A program made the translations under genes and the position numbers. A DNA stretch of 64,000 nucleotides. Origin: Salinimicrobium soli. GTDB lineage: Bacteria; Bacteroidota; Bacteroidia; Flavobacteriales; Flavobacteriaceae. Shown here in pieces: positions 34,529 to 42,372 of the stretch. The first letter of the stretch is position 1; each line of letters opens with the position of its first letter. Under the pieces are notes generated by a model that saw only the letters and a program-made list of their open reading frames with translations, did no database searches and was not told the DNA's origin. Location: assembly GCF_048323655.1 (NCBI RefSeq), contig NZ_JBLUWW010000003.1:186001-250000 (forward strand), written 5' to 3'.

Positions 34529-34819
34529 TTATTCCCCGGAGTCCACAATTTGCTCTATGCTGTGCGCCAGCTTGAAATCTTTTTCGGTCACTCCGTCGGC
34601 GTCATGGGTAGAAAGCGAGATCTGCAATTCGTTGTAGACATTACACCATTCGGGGTGATGTTGCTGGGCTTCTGCTTCAAAAGCAATGCGTACCATTACA
34701 GAAAAAGCTTCTTTGAAATTTTCAAACTGAAAAGAGGTGTCCAGGGCATCATCCTTATATTCCCAGCCTTCAAGTTGTTCTAACTTTGATTGGATCTCCT
34801 GTTCGGTTAGTTTTTTCAT
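34529..34819 (-). CDS. phhB: 4a-hydroxytetrahydrobiopterin dehydratase (PCD)
   Basis: 96-residue pterin-4a-carbinolamine dehydratase, which recycles the pterin cofactor of aromatic amino acid hydroxylases. The active-site block AEAQQHHPEWCNVYNELQISLSTHDADGVTEKD near 48-80 contains the three catalytic histidines (two in QHH, one in STHD) and the DGVT motif. No hydroxylase gene is seen in the window. Confidence 0.94.
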   Translation of the reverse strand: MKKLTEQEIQSKLEQLEGWEYKDDALDTSFQFENFKEAFSVMVRIAFEAEAQQHHPEWCNVYNELQISLSTHDADGVTEKDFKLAHSIEQIVDSGE

Positions 34820-34904
34820 CCTGAATATTTTTTAAGTTTCCCTGAAGTTACTTATATATTCAAAGGTTGCGGTGGAGCCGCCAGATTTTAGTAGAAGATT
34901 AACA

Positions 34905-35723
34905 TCAGGTGACCAGCGTACTGGCAACGACTTCCTGTATGGAGATCTGCAGGTTTTTTGGTAAAAGATTGTCTTTGGGGAGCACCGCCAAAAAGCGATC
35001 AAAGTTGGAGTCAAAAACGTTCATTAAAAATGGCTTTTTTTCACCCAGAGCTTCACAGATCTCGGCCACCAGGTCATTGTGATGAATAAGATCGTTGCTT
35101 CCCAGGTGGAAAACGCCCTGTTTTTGACGGTTAATGATATAATGTAACTGCTGCGTCAGTTTCTGCTCTGTCGTTGCGTTCACCACAACATTAGAAAAGA
35201 CCTCGATCGCTTCGTGTTCCTTTATCTGTTTTTTTATCTCCAGTACCCGCGGGGAATTAGCACCATATACCATCGGCACCCGTGCGATCACATACTTGTG
35301 GTTCGGCAGTCGGAGCAGTGCATTCTCAATTTTGATCTTGAACCTTCCGTAGATGCTTTGAGAGAGCGTCTTGTCATACTCATAGGAAGGGTAATTGGTG
35401 AAAGCGTCAAAGACATTTGCCGATGAAAGGAAAATGAGTTTGGTGTTCCTGTTGCTTAAGATATAGTCGATGATCTCGAAATGAGCAGAGATCTGTGCAT
35501 CGAAATTTCCACGCAAGGCAGAAACGATCACGTTAGGACGCAGGTTCTCTAACAGAAAGCTAATGCTTTCCCGCTCTACATCCCATTGATGGAACTGCTT
35601 GTTACGGGCGAAGAAAGCATTATCTGTTCTATATGTGCCGTGCGTATTAAAATAAGGGTACAGCTCTTTATACAAGGCATTGCCTATAAAGCCGCTGGCC
35701 CCTAAAATCAATATTTTCTTCAA
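34905..35723 (-). CDS. NAD-dependent epimerase/RmlD-like sugar nucleotide reductase
   Basis: Extended short-chain dehydrogenase of 272 residues. The nucleotide-binding ILGASGFIGNALYKEL is at 5-20, a catalytic serine region LSSANVFD near 99-106, and the YxxxK pair in SIYGRFKIKIE near 127-137. The closest match by eye is dTDP-4-dehydrorhamnose reductase-like enzymes, but the substrate is open. It starts 3 bp after the gcvT stop on the same strand, which probably reflects shared transcription, not shared pathway. Confidence 0.85.
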   Translation of the reverse strand: MKKILILGASGFIGNALYKELYPYFNTHGTYRTDNAFFARNKQFHQWDVERESISFLLENLRPNVIVSALRGNFDAQISAHFEIIDYILSNRNTKLIFLSSANVFDAFTNYPSYEYDKTLSQSIYGRFKIKIENALLRLPNHKYVIARVPMVYGANSPRVLEIKKQIKEHEAIEVFSNVVVNATTEQKLTQQLHYIINRQKQGVFHLGSNDLIHHNDLVAEICEALGEKKPFLMNVFDSNFDRFLAVLPKDNLLPKNLQISIQEVVASTLVT

Positions 35724-35726
35724 AAA

Positions 35727-36809
35727 CTATCCTTTATAAAACGGTAATTTTACCACCGTCGCAGGAAGAGCTTTTTTTCGTACCTGAATATATATCTTGC
35801 TTCCCGGGGCGGCAACCTCTGTTGGAACATATCCCATCCCAATCCCTTTTTCAAGAGATGGAGACATTGTTCCGGAAGTTACCACGCCAATAACCTTGCC
35901 ATTGTCATCCACAATATCATAACCCTGTCTTGGAATTCCTCTCTCATCGAGTTCAAAACCAATCAGTTTTCGGTCAGGTCCTTTTTCCTTCTGCTCCTTT
36001 AAAGCTTCAGAGTTTACAAAGTCTTTGGTGAACTTGGTGATCCAACCTAATCCGGCTTCTATTGGAGAAGTAGTGTCATCTATATCATTTCCGTAAAGGC
36101 AATATCCCATTTCCAGACGTAAGGTATCGCGGGCAGCAAGGCCAATTGGTTTTATTCCGAAATCTTTTCCGGCTTCAAACACGCGATCCCACACCTGCTG
36201 TACATCTTCATTCTTCACATAGATCTCGAATCCGCCACTACCGGTATAACCTGTAGCTGAAATAATAACATTTTCCACTCCGGCAAAAGGAGCTACTTCG
36301 AAGGTGTAGAATTTAATGGCAGAAAGATCCACATCTGTTAGGGACTGCATTGCTTCAGCAGCCTTTGGCCCCTGAATGGCCAACAGGGAATATTCATCAG
36401 AAATATCACGCATGGTAGCACCCATGGTATTGTGATGTGAGATCCAGTTCCAGTCTTTTTCAATATTGGAAGCATTCACTACTAGAAGGTATTTTTCTTC
36501 GTTAAACCTGTAAATGATAAGGTCATCCACGATCCCACCTTCGGCATTCGGCATGCAGCTATACTGAGCTTTCCCGTCGACAAGCTTAGAGGCATCATTT
36601 GAACTGATGCTTTGAATGAGTTCCAGAGCATGTTCGCCGGTGATCAAAAATTCTCCCATGTGGGAAACATCAAACACTCCCACTCCTTTACGAACGGTTT
36701 CGTGTTCAGCATTGACACCTTCGTAAGAAACGGGCATATTATATCCTGCGAAAGGAACCATTTTGGCATTCAAAGCGATATGGGTAGAAGTAAGGGCTGT
36801 ATTTTTCAT
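35727..36809 (-). CDS. gcvT: Glycine cleavage system aminomethyltransferase (T protein)
   Basis: Transfers the methylene group from the aminomethyl lipoyl H protein to tetrahydrofolate. 360 residues, normal length. MVPFAGYNMPVSYEGVNAEH is at 17-36, the family motif VGVFDVSHMGEFLITG near 43-58, LDLSAIK-type folate region in the middle, and GLAARDTLRLEMGYCLYGNDID near 224-245. gcvH and gcvP are not in the window. A TAAATTTG promoter element lies 18 bp upstream. Confidence 0.97.
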   Translation of the reverse strand: MKNTALTSTHIALNAKMVPFAGYNMPVSYEGVNAEHETVRKGVGVFDVSHMGEFLITGEHALELIQSISSNDASKLVDGKAQYSCMPNAEGGIVDDLIIYRFNEEKYLLVVNASNIEKDWNWISHHNTMGATMRDISDEYSLLAIQGPKAAEAMQSLTDVDLSAIKFYTFEVAPFAGVENVIISATGYTGSGGFEIYVKNEDVQQVWDRVFEAGKDFGIKPIGLAARDTLRLEMGYCLYGNDIDDTTSPIEAGLGWITKFTKDFVNSEALKEQKEKGPDRKLIGFELDERGIPRQGYDIVDDNGKVIGVVTSGTMSPSLEKGIGMGYVPTEVAAPGSKIYIQVRKKALPATVVKLPFYKG

Positions 36810-36826
36810 TTCTAAATAAATTTGCC

Positions 36827-36834
36827 CAAATTTA
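36827..36834 (-). promoter_or_regulatory. Promoter -7 element of gcvT
   Basis: Minus-strand TAAATTTG, 17 bp upstream of the gcvT start codon; divergent from the nnr promoter at 36918. Confidence 0.65.
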
Positions 36835-36917
36835 TTAATTTCAATAATGATAGAGCCGTTTCTAGAGAATTTTTCAAGAGAAATTCTGTAACTTCAGAGA
36901 GAGCGCACAGGAAATTC

Positions 36918-36925
36918 TATATTTG
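36918..36925 (+). promoter_or_regulatory. Promoter -7 element of nnr
   Basis: TATATTTG, a perfect TAnnTTTG, 25 bp before the ATG at 36951 and downstream of the longest start at 36822. Confidence 0.7.
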
Positions 36926-36950
36926 TAAAACTTTTAACCGCAGGACCAAT

Positions 36951-38480
36951 ATGAAGATCTTTTCGGCACATCAACTGAAGGAGGCTGACCAAATAACTCT
37001 GGAAAAACAGGGGATTTCTTCGGTTGATCTTATGGAAAGAGCTGCAACCCTTGTCTATGAAGAAATTCACCGGCGCCTGCAGAATGCCGACATTCCTGTA
37101 AAGATCTTCTGCGGAATAGGTAACAATGGCGGCGACGGACTGGTAGTAGGGCGCTTGTTGATCGAGCAGGGTTATAATGTGACCATTTATGTGGTCAATT
37201 ACAGCGATCAACGATCATCAGAATTCCTCACCAATTACGATCGCGTTAAGAACCTGACTAAAAATTGGCCTGTTCTCTTGAAATCTGAAGAGGACTTTCC
37301 CGAAATATCTGTAGGAGATTTTGTGGTAGATGCCATTTTTGGGATCGGTCTCAATCGACCTCTCGGAGATTGGGTAGCCAGTTTGGTACGCCACATCAAT
37401 TCGTCCGGTGCTTTTGTCCTTGCCATTGATATGCCATCGGGTTTAATGGCCGATGCCGCTACAGATCCCAAAAATGATATAATCAGGGCCAGTTTCACCA
37501 TTACCTTTCAGACTCCGAAACTGGTCTTTTTTCTTCCCGAAACGGCCGAATTTGTGGGAGACTATCTGGTGCTGGATATTGGGCTGGACCGTGACCATTT
37601 ATTAAAGACCGAGCCGGTCGCCAGGCTTATTGGAAAACCGGAAGCCAAAGCCCTTTACAGACCACGGAATAAATTTTCTCATAAAGGTACTTATGGGCAT
37701 GCCCTTTTGGTAGGCGGCAGCTACGGAAAGATGGGAAGTATTTGCCTCAGCGGAACAGCAGCTTTACGAAGCGGGGCGGGAATGCTCACTTTCTATGTTC
37801 CTGCCTGCGGGTACGAGATCCTGCAAACAGCCCTTCCGGAAGCAATGGTATTGACCGATGTGCATGAAAAAACGCTCAGTAAGATAGAATTTGACCTTGA
37901 TCCTTCTGTGATCGGGTTTGGAGTGGGCGTGGGTACCAGTAAAAGTACCCAACAAGCTTTTGAGCAGCTTCTGAAAAAGAACAAAAAGCCCATGGTGATT
38001 GACGCCGACGGAATTAATATACTTTCAAAGAACAAAGAGTTCCTCAAACTTCTTCCTGAAGGCACTGTCCTCACCCCGCATCCCGGTGAACTGAAACGCC
38101 TGATAGGCGAGTGGAAAGATGATTTTGACAAACTTGAAAAAGCCAGGCAACTTGCCAGGGAACATAATTTGATCATGGTGATCAAAGGTGCCTATACCTT
38201 TACGGTGACTTCAGAAGAGATCTATATAAACAACTCCGGAAATCCCGGAATGGCAACTGCCGGTAGCGGAGATGTGTTAACAGGGATCATCGCCTCACTG
38301 ATCTCCCAGGGATATGAACCTTTAGTTGCTGCCGTACTTGGAGTTTACCTCCACGGAAAAGCCGGTGATCTTGCTGCCGAAAATTTGAGCTATGAAGGCA
38401 CAATTGCCGGAGATATTGCTGCACATGCGGGACCTGCCATTCTCGACCTTTTTAAGCAGGATGAAAACAATGAAAACTAA
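36951..38480 (+). CDS. nnr: Bifunctional NAD(P)HX epimerase/dehydratase
   Basis: Repairs damaged hydrated NAD(P)H. 509 residues from the chosen start. The N-terminal YjeF-N epimerase domain (about 1-215) has IFCGIGNNGGDGLVVGRLL near 50-68 and AIDMPSGLMAD. The C-terminal ribokinase-like ADP-dependent dehydratase domain (about 225-505) has HKGTYGHALLVGGSYGKMGS near 244-263 and the catalytic NPGMATAGSGDVLTGII near 435-451. The ATG at 36951 follows a promoter; the frame open to 36822 is not used. hutH starts 21 bp after the stop, so both genes probably share a transcript. Confidence 0.95.
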   Translation: MKIFSAHQLKEADQITLEKQGISSVDLMERAATLVYEEIHRRLQNADIPVKIFCGIGNNGGDGLVVGRLLIEQGYNVTIYVVNYSDQRSSEFLTNYDRVKNLTKNWPVLLKSEEDFPEISVGDFVVDAIFGIGLNRPLGDWVASLVRHINSSGAFVLAIDMPSGLMADAATDPKNDIIRASFTITFQTPKLVFFLPETAEFVGDYLVLDIGLDRDHLLKTEPVARLIGKPEAKALYRPRNKFSHKGTYGHALLVGGSYGKMGSICLSGTAALRSGAGMLTFYVPACGYEILQTALPEAMVLTDVHEKTLSKIEFDLDPSVIGFGVGVGTSKSTQQAFEQLLKKNKKPMVIDADGINILSKNKEFLKLLPEGTVLTPHPGELKRLIGEWKDDFDKLEKARQLAREHNLIMVIKGAYTFTVTSEEIYINNSGNPGMATAGSGDVLTGIIASLISQGYEPLVAAVLGVYLHGKAGDLAAENLSYEGTIAGDIAAHAGPAILDLFKQDENNEN

Positions 38481-38501
38481 CCTACATTTTTACACAACCT
38501 A

Positions 38502-40004
38502 ATGAGAGATTGTCATTATATAAGCTCATCTGTACTCGATCTTGAAGAGATACAGGAAATACTGGACCAGAATATGAGCCTTGCTTTGAGCGATGAGGCG
38601 GTCCTGAATATTGAAAGGGCCAGAAAATATCTGGACACTAAAATGAAGGAGAACAAAACTCCTATCTATGGGATCAATACAGGTTTTGGCTCCCTGTGTA
38701 ACGTGAAAATTTCTTCTGAAAATCTTACCCAACTGCAGGAAAACCTGGTGATGTCCCACGCCTGCGGAACAGGGGAGAAAGTATCAGCGCCTATTGTGAA
38801 ACTCATGCTGCTGCTGAAGATACAATCACTCGGCTACGGGCATTCCGGGGTTTCTTTACAAACCGTGAAGCGGCTGATCGATTTTTACAATGAAGATATT
38901 CTGCCAGTGATCTATTCCCAGGGTTCGTTGGGTGCATCGGGAGACCTTGCGCCGCTTGCCCACCTTTCTCTTCCTTTAATTGGTAAGGGTGAAGTCTATT
39001 TTGAAGGTGAAATTGTTCCGGCAGAAGAAGTCCTGAAAAAGTATGACTGGGAGCCGTTAAAGCTGCAGTCTAAAGAAGGTTTGGCCTTGCTAAACGGAAC
39101 ACAGTTCATGAGTGGACATGGGATCTATGCCCTTTTGAAGGCCTATAAGCTTTCAGCCTGGGCCGATGTTATTGGTGCTCTTTCTGTTGATGCCTATGAT
39201 TGTAATATGTCACCCTTCGATGAGCTCGTACACATGGTAAGGCCACACAGAGGACAGGTGAAGACGGCTGAACGATTCAGGAAGATCCTGGAAGGAAGTG
39301 AAATTGCAAAACAAACCAAGCAGAATGTGCAGGATCCATATTCCTTCAGGTGTATTCCGCAGGTACATGGAGCTTCCAAAGACACCATTGATTTCGTCCA
39401 TAAATCTTTTAAGACAGAGATCAATTCGGTGACCGATAATCCGAATATTTTTGTGGATGCAGACAAAATTATTTCCGGAGGAAATTTTCACGGGCAGCCG
39501 CTGGCGCTGGCACTTGATTACCTGGCCATAGCCATGGCAGAACTGGGAAATATTTCGGAAAGAAGGATCTACCAGCTCGTCTCAGGGCTTCGAGGTCCTG
39601 CCTTTTTGGTGGACGCCCCCGGATTGAACAGCGGTTTTATGATCCCGCAGTATACGGCAGCCAGTATAGTAAGTCAGAATAAGCAGTTGTGTACTCCTGC
39701 AAGTATTGACTCCATTGTCTCCTCTAATGGCCAGGAAGATCATGTGAGTATGGGAGCAAATGCTGCCACAAAAATGATCAAAGTATTGGAAAACCTGGAA
39801 AGTATTCTGGCGATTGAGCTATATAATGCATCCCAGGCTCTTTCTTACAGGAAGTACAAAACCTCACCTTTTCTGCAGGAATTAGTTGCCGAATTCAGGA
39901 AAGAAGTACCCCTTGTAAAAGAGGATGTGGTAATGGCCCCTTTTATTCAAAAGGCAAAAGAATTTATAGGAAACTATCAGCTGGGCGAATTCTCTTTCGC
40001 GTAG
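38502..40004 (+). CDS. hutH: Histidine ammonia-lyase
   Basis: Converts L-histidine to urocanate and ammonia. 500 residues. The MIO cofactor forms from Ala-Ser-Gly in GSLGASGDLAPLAHLS near 144-159; YGINTGFGS near 55-63 carries the catalytic tyrosine; SHACGTGE and FRCIPQVHGASKD are further family blocks. No hutU, hutI or hutG is present nearby. Phenylalanine or tyrosine ammonia-lyase or aminomutase activity is possible in this superfamily, but histidine is the default for this branch. Probably co-transcribed with nnr; its 3' end overlaps the convergent STAS-like gene by 28 bp. Confidence 0.92.
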   Translation: MRDCHYISSSVLDLEEIQEILDQNMSLALSDEAVLNIERARKYLDTKMKENKTPIYGINTGFGSLCNVKISSENLTQLQENLVMSHACGTGEKVSAPIVKLMLLLKIQSLGYGHSGVSLQTVKRLIDFYNEDILPVIYSQGSLGASGDLAPLAHLSLPLIGKGEVYFEGEIVPAEEVLKKYDWEPLKLQSKEGLALLNGTQFMSGHGIYALLKAYKLSAWADVIGALSVDAYDCNMSPFDELVHMVRPHRGQVKTAERFRKILEGSEIAKQTKQNVQDPYSFRCIPQVHGASKDTIDFVHKSFKTEINSVTDNPNIFVDADKIISGGNFHGQPLALALDYLAIAMAELGNISERRIYQLVSGLRGPAFLVDAPGLNSGFMIPQYTAASIVSQNKQLCTPASIDSIVSSNGQEDHVSMGANAATKMIKVLENLESILAIELYNASQALSYRKYKTSPFLQELVAEFRKEVPLVKEDVVMAPFIQKAKEFIGNYQLGEFSFA

Positions 40005-40378
40005 TTTGCAGTCACAATATCCCCAATCCAGGTCTTGGCTTCTTCAAGGCAGCTAAAGATCTGGAAAGGGTTCTTATCTGTATAGAATTTCTTTTCCAGT
40101 TGTGCGCTTTTTCTGGACATCTCACTTTTGGAAACCACCGCAATGGCTTTTAAGTGCGGGTGTTCTGCAGATTCGCGGTATACCATTGGATCTACTGCGT
40201 ACGAGTTAAGCCGGTGTGAAATATATCCGAAACCTTCTTCTTTAAAGATCTCGGTTCCTATTTGTAGTATCTTTCTATTGCTCTCAACATCAAGGAGGAC
40301 ACCTTCATTTAGTTCGCTTACCAGGATATTTTCATAGATCCTTATTGTGCCGAACTCCAGTTCAATAACATTATTCAT
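39977..40378 (-). CDS. SpoIIAA/STAS-like protein, paralogue 2
   Basis: About 133 residues from the preferred ATG at 40378 (MNNVIELEFGTIRIYENILVS), which lines up with the start of the paralogue at 13889-14269; a longer start at 40414 exists. It shares with that protein the GYISHR or VYISKR core, the AIAVVS or GIAIVT strand and the C-terminal helix with EEA-x-x-W. No signal or membrane segment. It is convergent with hutH and overlaps its 3' end. Function unknown; a SpoIIAA/STAS-type fold is a guess. Confidence 0.75.
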   Translation of the reverse strand: MNNVIELEFGTIRIYENILVSELNEGVLLDVESNRKILQIGTEIFKEEGFGYISHRLNSYAVDPMVYRESAEHPHLKAIAVVSKSEMSRKSAQLEKKFYTDKNPFQIFSCLEEAKTWIGDIVTANYAKENSPS

Positions 40379-40450
40379 TTGTGTAGTGTAGGGAATTGGC
40401 CGTGAAATTAGCATAAATTATTGCAATTAGAAATGATGAGACAAAAAAAT

Positions 40451-40480
40451 AACGGTCAAAAAAGGCTTTTTTTGACCGTT
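40451..40480 (-). terminator. Terminator after fumC
   Basis: AACGGTCAAAAAA pairs with TTTTTTGACCGTT around a short loop. It lies between the fumC stop and the STAS-like gene start and has T-runs on both strands. Confidence 0.8.
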
Positions 40481-40505
40481 ATTATGAAGAGGGTTTGAAC
40501 AGGAA

Positions 40506-41903
40506 TTATTTCATTCCTCCAACCATATCTTTAGGATTGACCCACTCATCAAATTCTTCAGGAGTTACATAGCCAAGATTGACAGCTTCCTCTTTAAGAG
40601 TTGTTCCATTTTTGTGGGCAGTATTTGCAATTTCTGCAGCTTTGTAATAGCCGATCTTTGTATTCAGTGCAGTTACCAGCATTAGGGAATTATTCAGCAA
40701 TTCTTTAATTCTTGGTTTATTAGGTTCAATACCTACTGCGCAATGCTCATCAAACGAAGCACAGGCATCACCAATTAACTGGGCGCTTTGAAGAATATTT
40801 GCAGCCATTACCGGTTTGAAGACATTCAGTTCGAATTGTCCCTGCATACCGCCAACGTTTATAGTTACGTCATTCCCTATCACCTGGGCACAAACCATTG
40901 TAAGTGCTTCTACCTGAGTTGGATTAACTTTTCCAGGCATGATAGAAGATCCCGGCTCGTTCGCAGGTATATTGATCTCACCAATTCCGCTGCGCGGTCC
41001 TGAAGCTAGCATTCTCACATCATTAGCGATCTTGTTAAGAGAAACAGCCAGCGTCTTTAAAGCACCGTGGGTTTCTACAAAAGCATCATGAGCTGCCAAT
41101 GCTTCAAATTTGTTTGGAGCAGATTTAAAAGGAAGTTCAGTGAATTTTGCGATGAACTCAGCTACACGTTTAGAATAACCTTTTGGAGTATTAAGTCCCG
41201 TACCTACTGCGGTTCCTCCTAAAGCAAGCTCAGAAAGGTGAGGTAAGGTGTTTTCAAGTGCGATTAGTCCGTGATCGAGTTGAGAGACATATCCGCTGAA
41301 TTCCTGCCCGAGCGTTAGAGGAGTGGCATCCATAAAGTGGGTGCGGCCGATCTTTACTACATCTTTGAATTCATCAGATTTTCTTTTAAGGGTATTCCTC
41401 AGTTGTTTAACCCCCGGAATTGTTACCTCTATGATCTTTTTATAGACCGCAATATGCATTCCTGTAGGGAAGGTGTCGTTTGAGGATTGTGATTTGTTGA
41501 CGTCATCGTTGGGAGCCAGGGTTTTTTCTCCTTCTCCGATCGTTTTTCCGGCTAATTGATGGGCGCGGTTAGCAATAACCTCGTTGACATTCATGTTACT
41601 CTGAGTGCCGCTACCTGTCTGCCAGATCACCAGTGGAAACTGATCATCGTGCTTACCGGCCAGGATCTCATCGCACACTTTTGCGATCATATCTCTTTTG
41701 TCTACTGAAAGTGCACCCAGTTCACAGTTGGTAAAAGCGGCAGCTTTCTTCAGATAGGCAAATCCGTAGATGATCTCCAGAGGCATACTGCCGGGAGCAC
41801 CAATTTTAAAGTTATTCCGGGAACGTTCAGTTTGGGCACCCCACAATTTATCGGCAGGGACTTTAACTTCGCCCATTGTATCTTTTTCTATTCTGTAGTC
41901 CAT
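40506..41903 (-). CDS. fumC: Fumarate hydratase, class II
   Basis: TCA-cycle enzyme that interconverts fumarate and malate. 465 residues, typical of the iron-free class II tetramer. The superfamily signature EPGSSIMPGKVNP is near 315-327, QTGSGTQSNMNVNEVIANRA near 95-114, and GRTHFMDATPLTLGQEFSGY near 183-202. A TAAATTTG promoter element sits 20 bp upstream and a terminator follows, so it is likely a single-gene transcript. Confidence 0.97.
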   Translation of the reverse strand: MDYRIEKDTMGEVKVPADKLWGAQTERSRNNFKIGAPGSMPLEIIYGFAYLKKAAAFTNCELGALSVDKRDMIAKVCDEILAGKHDDQFPLVIWQTGSGTQSNMNVNEVIANRAHQLAGKTIGEGEKTLAPNDDVNKSQSSNDTFPTGMHIAVYKKIIEVTIPGVKQLRNTLKRKSDEFKDVVKIGRTHFMDATPLTLGQEFSGYVSQLDHGLIALENTLPHLSELALGGTAVGTGLNTPKGYSKRVAEFIAKFTELPFKSAPNKFEALAAHDAFVETHGALKTLAVSLNKIANDVRMLASGPRSGIGEINIPANEPGSSIMPGKVNPTQVEALTMVCAQVIGNDVTINVGGMQGQFELNVFKPVMAANILQSAQLIGDACASFDEHCAVGIEPNKPRIKELLNNSLMLVTALNTKIGYYKAAEIANTAHKNGTTLKEEAVNLGYVTPEEFDEWVNPKDMVGGMK

Positions 41904-41922
41904 AGTAGTTAATGATTTGTTA

Positions 41923-41930
41923 CAAATTTA
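41923..41930 (-). promoter_or_regulatory. Promoter -7 element of fumC
   Basis: Minus-strand TAAATTTG, matching TAnnTTTG, 19 bp upstream of the fumC start codon. Confidence 0.65.
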
Positions 41931-42040
41931 CAGTTTCGCGCATATTATTGGTCTAAAAATCACACAAAATTAGAGGAGCGATGAGAGTTACTTCTCAAGC
42001 AATGAGGGGATTTGGCATTCATAAAATAAAATAAAAACTA

Positions 42041-42071
42041 TTGTGATAACTTAAAAGAGTTTCTATCTTTG
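42041..42071 (+). promoter_or_regulatory. Promoter of the 57-residue membrane protein gene
   Basis: A TTG (42041-42043) stands 20 bp before TATCTTTG (42064-42071), a full flavobacterial promoter. The ATG follows 26 bp later at 42098. Confidence 0.75.
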
Positions 42072-42097
42072 GCAAAGATTCAAAAATCAGGAAAATC

Positions 42098-42271
42098 ATG
42101 TTTGAATTTGATCAATATCTTGGGTTTTTAGCCTTCCTTATAATTCTTCTTATAGGATTTTGGGTTATGATATTCTTGACAGCTATTATTCCTTACTGGA
42201 TAGGTGGTTCAGTAAAAGAAATGCTGGATGAAAGAAAAGAAAAGAAACGCCGGGAGAAAGAAAAAGAATAA
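42098..42271 (+). CDS. 57-residue membrane protein with charged tail
   Basis: A short frame from the ATG at 42098 to TAA at 42271. The start MFEFDQYLGF is followed by a long hydrophobic segment (about residues 8-36, ending AIIPYWIGG), then a highly charged tail of Lys, Arg and Glu (residues 40-57). It has its own promoter and its own terminator, strong evidence for a real transcription unit. Similar small proteins are probably found in relatives, but I recognise no family. The frame seen on the opposite strand here is not used. Confidence 0.8.
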   Translation: MFEFDQYLGFLAFLIILLIGFWVMIFLTAIIPYWIGGSVKEMLDERKEKKRREKEKE

Positions 42272-42275
42272 AAGG

Positions 42276-42302
42276 AAGGACTTGAAAAAGTCCTTTTTTT
42301 TG
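42276..42302 (+). terminator. Terminator of the small membrane protein gene
   Basis: AAGGACTT pairs with AAGTCCTT around GAAA, followed by eight T's, directly after the stop codon. Confidence 0.85.
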
Positions 42303-42326
42303 TGCCTCTTCAGAAATACCGGAAAC

Positions 42327-42357
42327 AAAAAAAGTCATCTTTTCAGATGACTTTTTT
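42327..42357 (-). terminator. Terminator of the outer-membrane receptor gene
   Basis: AAAAAAGTCATCT pairs with AGATGACTTTTTT around TTTC. It lies 15 bp beyond the receptor stop codon on the minus strand and can act both ways. Confidence 0.85.
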
Positions 42358-42372
42358 CTGACTAACAAACCA

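Noticed and set aside
38502..40004. Possible tyrosine or phenylalanine ammonia-lyase for pigment synthesis
   Set aside because: Flexirubin-type clusters with TAL contain many aryl-polyene genes; none are nearby, so histidine ammonia-lyase is the simpler call.
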